Assembly: GCA_013911195.1 (NCBI GenBank)
Contig: JACETS010000083.1
Coordinates: 1-10,466, forward strand
DNA from: Verrucomicrobiales bacterium
GTDB taxonomy: Bacteria > Verrucomicrobiota > Verrucomicrobiia > Verrucomicrobiales > DEV007
DNA length: 10,466 bases
Direction of reading: 5' to 3'
How positions within the stretch are numbered: the first letter of the stretch is position 1; each line of letters begins with the position of its first letter. Position numbers and translations under genes: made by a program. The notes below the pieces were generated by a model. That model saw only the letters and a program-made list of their open reading frames with translations. It was not told where the DNA came from and searched no databases. Shown here one piece after another: positions 8,001 to 10,466 of the stretch.

Positions 8001-8399
8001 ACGAACTAGTAAATGATCACCTTCAGGATACCAATCCATCAAAAAATAACCCTCAGAATGATTGGTTATTTGCTTCAAATTTCCACCATAAATCGAAACG
8101 GTATAAACTTGCCAAGACCCAGTTCTCTGACTCGCAAAAGCAATATTTTTCCCATTGGGCGAAATTTTTGGAGAGGTCTCTTGTGCCTGATGAGACGTTA
8201 TGCGTCTTATTTTCCCTCCATTCGTACTGGCTGTCCAAATATCTCCATCCCAAACAAAAGCAAAAAACTCTCCATCTGGTGATACATCCGGCTGAGTGGC
8301 TAATGCAACCATTTCAGCACCTTTGGGAACTTCCTGAGAAAGTCCTAATATTGGGAACAAAAAGGAGAACGAAAGGAGAATAGAAAATTGAAACCGCAT
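5046..8399 (-). CDS. Secreted tricorn-like serine protease (propellers, PDZ, S41 core)
   Basis: A 1117-residue homologue of tricorn protease, which degrades oligopeptides. Residues 1-21 are a signal peptide, so this copy should act in the periplasm or outside the cell. Two propeller regions (about 30-300 and 315-705) are marked by recurring SPDG-type PD40 motifs, for example VSPDGEFFAF (39), FSPDGTSIIY (363), WSPDGKLLAF (503) and WSPDSKKLAF (637). A helical C1 region (about 705-795) contains ELNASHMGF with Ser780 and His781. A PDZ domain (about 797-890) contains GLKVKKV and GEVISSINGVEV. The S41 core has the oxyanion loop NNGGGF (953-958), NEKSFSNAEIF with predicted nucleophile Ser1008, and MERNGAVPD with Glu1064, matching tricorn Ser745, His746, Ser965 and Glu1023. 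Around 90 extra residues, rich in Lys, Pro and Glu, interrupt the second propeller at 531-627. The start ATG at 8399 fits the signal peptide. It lies 87 nt downstream of the unknown exported-protein gene on the same strand. Confidence 0.93.
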   Translation of the reverse strand: MRFQFSILLSFSFLFPILGLSQEVPKGAEMVALATQPDVSPDGEFFAFVWDGDIWTASTNGGKIRRITSHQAQETSPKISPNGKNIAFASQRTGSWQVYTVSIYGGNLKQITNHSEGYFLMDWYPEGDHLLVRSKRDQRGPRVDRFFKISSKSIGGEELLFDAHGDEGRVSKNGKIIFQRGGVGLYRKGYKGSQSAQIWLWADNKFTRLVADEGGSRSPRWGLNDSSYYYISGKSGAFNLFKRSINGEDEKKITQFEDDSVMLPSVSRDGNVIVFRHLSSFYKIDFSKEEIKPEKIVIWNRGERTGSREEERLEIRTAGQAVFSKDGLEIAFVAGGDLWVMDTVLKEPKRITDSAAEEREPVFSPDGTSIIYISDDGLSASLCRATRADDSIYWWQNEEFKTENLSEDGEVVEDIIYSPDGKSISMIKGKGDLWIADADGKNQRKLISSWNAPRYDWSPNSRWIAYSVYDNNFNRDIWIVPVDGSKPAFNLSRHPDSDGGVKWSPDGKLLAFTGRRFDTETDIYYVWLKKSDEQISSRERELDKAVDLMKKSRPKKPSKPKIEKAPEKEEVEESRFIKGLRIMLNLSANQKKVEPKPEPPKEETKVEPKDSTIDFDGINERIRRISIPDVTESNLFWSPDSKKLAFSGKVKGVQGIYTIDFPVKSATPSLLISKSIYMPRWLSKDNKIVYYSSGVPGAFVRGKSESYPFKVLMKRSLSSHYRVGFLQAWRAMRDGFYDSALNNRDWDKIKDKYQDMAANAVDRYSFSRSISMMLGELNASHMGFRSSSSSLYKPKGWIDQTAHLGLIFDENHEGDGLKVKKVITKGPSDQEKSRIRQGEVISSINGVEVKQGDDVKEMLNGRIDRDIDLQVLATDEEKTERDVTVRPITYSTARALMEDDVVRENKELVNKLSEGRLGYLHVERMMWSEFQKFEREIYAEGDGKEGLVIDVRNNGGGFTADHLLTVLVPPVHATTIPRGGGLGYPGDRRVYATWTKPIVVLCNEKSFSNAEIFSHAIKNLKRGKLVGVPTAGGVISTGSKSIMDLGTIRMPGRGWFLPNGEDMERNGAVPDHIVWPLPGEISSGKDRQLEKAIEVLVQDVNDHSKKAKVEMKPASKR

Positions 8400-8419
8400 A
8401 ACAGTATGTATAATTATAC

Positions 8420-8477
8420 TAGAAATTATAAAAGTTTATTGAAATTTAAAGAAATTTTTAAAATTTTATAATTTCTA
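8420..8477. repeat. 14-bp perfect inverted repeat in the AT-rich spacer
   Basis: TAGAAATTATAAAA at 8420-8433 is exactly complementary to TTTTATAATTTCTA at 8464-8477, with four more pairs continuing inward after one mismatch and a loop of about 20 nt. The stem is nearly all A-T, so it is not a classical GC-rich terminator. It sits between the stop of the unknown exported-protein gene and the start of the protease gene. It may end or attenuate transcription, stabilise an mRNA end, or bind a regulator. A 12-bp palindrome (GTATAATTATAC, 8408-8419) abuts it on the protease side and may be part of that gene's promoter. Confidence 0.4.
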
Positions 8478-8486
8478 ATTATTCGA

Positions 8487-9383
8487 TTATCGCGCTTCCA
8501 CCGTCTTTTCCGCATAAACCCGATAAGTTTGCTTGCCGACTGATATCAAAAACCTTCCTTCATTCACATTCGGCCCTCTTTTATTGTAGTTGAGATACGT
8601 TACAACCCTTAACCACTCTTCAGGATCACTGACTACAACTTTCCTTCCAGGCATTCTAGCAGCTGCAATAATGGCAGGAAGTGTTTTTGCGTCCTTACCA
8701 GGATCTTTTACAGCTATCAATTTCTGACCTTGTAAGACAGTTAATCTTCTTACTTGGGAAGGATTAACAAATTCTGCTGATAGGATTCCCATAGCCTCTT
8801 TATTGACGGGCATCGTGCGAGAGATTTCTAACACCAAGGTTACTGCCTCTCGAAAACTATCGGGGTATTGAGAAAAAGAAATGAGAGGAGACGTATGAAC
8901 AGATCTCCCATAATTTGATGATACACCAATCCTCAATTTTTCCTCATTAATTGAAGCCCTAGCAAAGTTTGAATTATCAGCGAATAAAATCTTCTTCTCT
9001 CTTCCTAAGGATAATAGCTTTTCACCTATTTGATTAGGGAATTTTGAAATGTATTTCACTACATAAGGAGATGCATTACCCCCGGAGATAACTTTTTTTT
9101 CTAGAACCCAACAACTACCGTCTGATTGCAAATCAATTGCTGTTAGGCCGCTACGCTTAGCATGCTCAATTATCAGCCACATTGAGTCGGCATCAACCTT
9201 ACCCTCTTTGCTTTTTTTCAACAATTCTTCAACAGAGGGTATCCTTGGACTTGCTTTCTTAACTTTATTTTCTTTATTAACGTCTTGCCCTTTTTTATTT
9301 ATTGATCGACCACCATCATTCTGTGAAAACAGTAAAACTGTTGCACATAATGTAGATATTAGGATAAGAAGTACTAACCGCAT
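8487..9383 (-). CDS. Exported or membrane-anchored protein of unknown function
   Basis: I do not recognise this protein. From the ATG at 9383 it has 298 residues and begins MRLVLLILISTLCATVLLFSQ, a signal peptide or N-terminal anchor. A TTG at 9419 in the same frame would add twelve residues (MRVYSFSDFLRI) but would leave only 7 nt to the divergent gene and push the hydrophobic core away from the N-terminus, so the ATG is preferred. A Lys/Asn-rich polar linker follows, then a mixed alpha/beta region. That region includes VEELLKKSKEGKVDADSMW, a stretch on missing the start of a known domain, the Gly- and Arg-rich AARMPGRKVVVSDPEEWLRVV, and a beta-like C-terminus (GRFLISVGKQTYRVYAEKT). No catalytic motif or metal-binding pattern is evident. 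It lies upstream of the secreted protease on the same strand with an 87-nt spacer, so shared expression is possible but the hairpin between them could separate the two. Confidence 0.7.
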   Translation of the reverse strand: MRLVLLILISTLCATVLLFSQNDGGRSINKKGQDVNKENKVKKASPRIPSVEELLKKSKEGKVDADSMWLIIEHAKRSGLTAIDLQSDGSCWVLEKKVISGGNASPYVVKYISKFPNQIGEKLLSLGREKKILFADNSNFARASINEEKLRIGVSSNYGRSVHTSPLISFSQYPDSFREAVTLVLEISRTMPVNKEAMGILSAEFVNPSQVRRLTVLQGQKLIAVKDPGKDAKTLPAIIAAARMPGRKVVVSDPEEWLRVVTYLNYNKRGPNVNEGRFLISVGKQTYRVYAEKTVEAR

Positions 9384-9426
9384 AATTCGTAAAAAATCAC
9401 TAAAACTATAAACCCTCAAAGCAACA
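9384..9426. promoter_or_regulatory. Compact divergent intergenic region
   Basis: Only 43 nt separate the ATG of the unknown exported-protein gene (minus strand) from the ATG of the isomerase gene (plus strand), so promoters for both must lie here or within the coding ends. TATAAA at 9407-9412 is a possible -10 element for the isomerase, which would give a leader of about 8 nt, but no matching -35 box is seen. No Shine-Dalgarno sequence is present for either gene. Confidence 0.3.
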
Positions 9427-10308
9427 ATGCCACTTACTATAAATGGAGAATCTGTTGATGATGGCCTTCTCGATGCAGAATTCAGCCAAATAAAAGCACA
9501 TTTTGAACAACAGGCGAATGTTTCTTGCTGTGAACGGGATGATGAATTTATGGGTTATGCCAAGGATAATTTAATAGCCAGGGTTCTGCTCGCTCAAAAA
9601 GCAAAAGAATCAATCCCTGATCCGGACTCGAAAGATGTCGATGAGCACCTTGAAAAACTCATCGAAGAAAACGGCGGCAAAGAATCTTTTTATTTCAAAC
9701 TTGGGATTGCTCCAGGCAATGAAGAAGAGGTTAGGAAAGATGTTATTGAAACAATGAGAGTCGATTCGTTAATCGAAAAGGTCTCTGGTGATAAGACCGA
9801 ACCGAGCCCAGAGGATATAGAAGAATATTATAACGAAAATACATCCTTATTTATGACCGCCGAAGAAGTTCGTTCATTTCATATTTTCAAATCCTTACAA
9901 CAGGCAGAAAATAAAGAAATTCTTTTCCAGGAAATGAGAAAAGTCAGAAACATGGCCAAAGAGGGAAATGATTTTATGGAGCTCGTTCGTGAACACAGTG
10001 ACAAACCTGAGGAAGAGGCTGATCTAGGTTGGTATAAGAGAGGTGACCTTATGGATGAGTTTGAATTAATTACTTTCTCAATGGAAATTGATGAAATTAG
10101 TCCAGTTTTTGCAACCCAATGGGGAATACACCTAGCGAAAGTAACTGACCGCAAGGAACCAGAGCCAATTCCCGTTGATCAAGTTAAAGAGGAAATTTCA
10201 GATCTGATTAAATCTGAAAAACGCGATGATAAGCTAAAGCAATACATCGAGGAATTGCGTGAAGTTGCAAATATCATTGATGAAGCTAAATCTAAAGATA
10301 TTAATTAG
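9427..10308 (+). CDS. Parvulin-type peptidyl-prolyl isomerase, apparently cytoplasmic
   Basis: A 293-residue SurA/PpiC/NifM-like protein predicted to catalyse cis-trans isomerisation of X-Pro bonds or act as a chaperone. A helical SurA_N-like region covers about residues 10-140. It is followed by a parvulin (rotamase) domain at about 145-243, with His152 in RSFHIF, the signature ADLGWYKRGDLMDEFE (198-213), and WGIHLAKVTDRKE (232-244) carrying the second conserved His (His235). A charged C-terminal helix (about 250-290) ends the protein. Unlike SurA, PrsA or PpiD there is no signal peptide or membrane anchor: the protein starts MPLTINGESVDDGLLDAEF. This points to a cytoplasmic role, as in NifM, although no nif genes are present. 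A Cys34-Cys35 pair is unusual but has no assigned role. The start ATG at 9427 is the first in frame. The TAG stop overlaps the murA stop on the other strand by the shared TTAG. Confidence 0.88.
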   Translation: MPLTINGESVDDGLLDAEFSQIKAHFEQQANVSCCERDDEFMGYAKDNLIARVLLAQKAKESIPDPDSKDVDEHLEKLIEENGGKESFYFKLGIAPGNEEEVRKDVIETMRVDSLIEKVSGDKTEPSPEDIEEYYNENTSLFMTAEEVRSFHIFKSLQQAENKEILFQEMRKVRNMAKEGNDFMELVREHSDKPEEEADLGWYKRGDLMDEFELITFSMEIDEISPVFATQWGIHLAKVTDRKEPEPIPVDQVKEEISDLIKSEKRDDKLKQYIEELREVANIIDEAKSKDIN

Positions 10309-10466
10309 CTTCCTCTTCTTAACTTAGCCCCAATCGCCTCAAGTTTACGGTCAATATATTCATATCCACGATCGATATGGTATAAGCGATTAATTTCTGT
10401 TGTCCCCTCAGCAGCAAGACCAGCAAGAACGAGCGCCGCCGATGCCCTTAAATCACTAGCCATAAC
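10305..10466 (-). CDS. murA: UDP-N-acetylglucosamine 1-carboxyvinyltransferase, C-terminal fragment
   Basis: The last 53 residues and stop codon of MurA, which transfers enolpyruvate from PEP to UDP-GlcNAc in the first committed step of peptidoglycan synthesis in the cytoplasm. The visible sequence contains DLRASAALVLAGLAAEGTT and YHIDRGYEYIDRKLEAIGAK, both closely matching the C-terminus of bacterial MurA. The Asp and Arg in these motifs correspond, from memory, to the conserved Asp369 and Arg397 of the E. coli enzyme. The protein ends in LRRGS. The rest, including the fosfomycin-reactive Cys, is beyond the right edge. It converges with the isomerase gene, the two stop codons overlapping at 10305-10308, and no terminator hairpin is visible between them. 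The paralogous AroA family lacks this HIDRGYE ending, so the call is firm even from a fragment. Confidence 0.93.
   Translation of the reverse strand, partial: VMASDLRASAALVLAGLAAEGTTEINRLYHIDRGYEYIDRKLEAIGAKLRRGS

Noticed and set aside
7976..8383. Plus-strand open frame of 135 codons opposite the start of the tricorn-like gene
   Set aside because: It lies wholly antisense to the signal peptide and first propeller of a well-supported gene, and its translation (runs of Lys, Gln, His, Trp) shows no family resemblance.
9384..9419. TTG start at 9419 for the unknown exported protein
   Set aside because: It would place a polar 12-residue leader before the signal peptide and leave 7 nt to the divergent gene. 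The ATG at 9383 gives a normal signal peptide.

Overview
The window looks like chromosomal DNA from an AT-rich marine or aquatic bacterium of the PVC superphylum, most likely a Verrucomicrobiota member. This assignment is inferred from gene content and no marker search was possible. Pointers are two exported formylglycine-type sulfatases, a secreted tricorn-like protease, and a membrane-anchored protein with DP-x-x-A-x-x-W repeats of a kind I associate with Verrucomicrobia. None of the starts has a convincing Shine-Dalgarno sequence, and one start is certainly TTG. I see no tRNA, rRNA, insertion sequence, prophage gene or CRISPR array.

Positions 1-5033 are read on the plus strand. In order they hold the tail of an unidentified one-pass membrane protein (1-248), an iduronate-2-sulfatase-like sulfatase (276-1727), a small NTF2/SnoaL-fold protein (1767-2186), an arylsulfatase A-like sulfatase (2255-3643) and a repeat protein with an N-terminal membrane anchor (3732-5033). 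Gaps are 27 to 88 nt, so co-transcription is plausible. The two sulfatases carry intact active-site cysteines, suggesting removal of sulfate from algal or animal sulfated glycans outside the cytoplasm. No sulfatase-maturing enzyme, glycoside hydrolase or SusC/D-like transporter is in the window, so any pathway is incomplete here.

Positions 5046-9383 are read on the minus strand. They hold an exported protein of unknown function (8487-9383, upstream) and a large tricorn-like serine protease (5046-8399, downstream). An AT-rich spacer between them contains a 14-bp perfect inverted repeat. The protease has two predicted beta-propellers, a PDZ domain and a complete Ser-His-Ser-Glu set. It also has a signal peptide, unlike archaeal tricorn, and a charged Pro/Lys/Glu-rich insertion in its second propeller.

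Positions 9427-10308 encode a parvulin-type peptidyl-prolyl isomerase without a signal peptide, divergent from the unknown exported protein across only 43 nt. Its stop codon overlaps that of the converging murA gene, whose last 54 codons (stop included) run off the right edge. The right half therefore mixes protein-quality-control genes with a core cell-wall gene, and the left half looks accessory and catabolic. I found no clearly new multi-gene system. The most unusual items are the repeat protein, the tricorn insertion, and the NTF2-like gene sitting between the two sulfatases.
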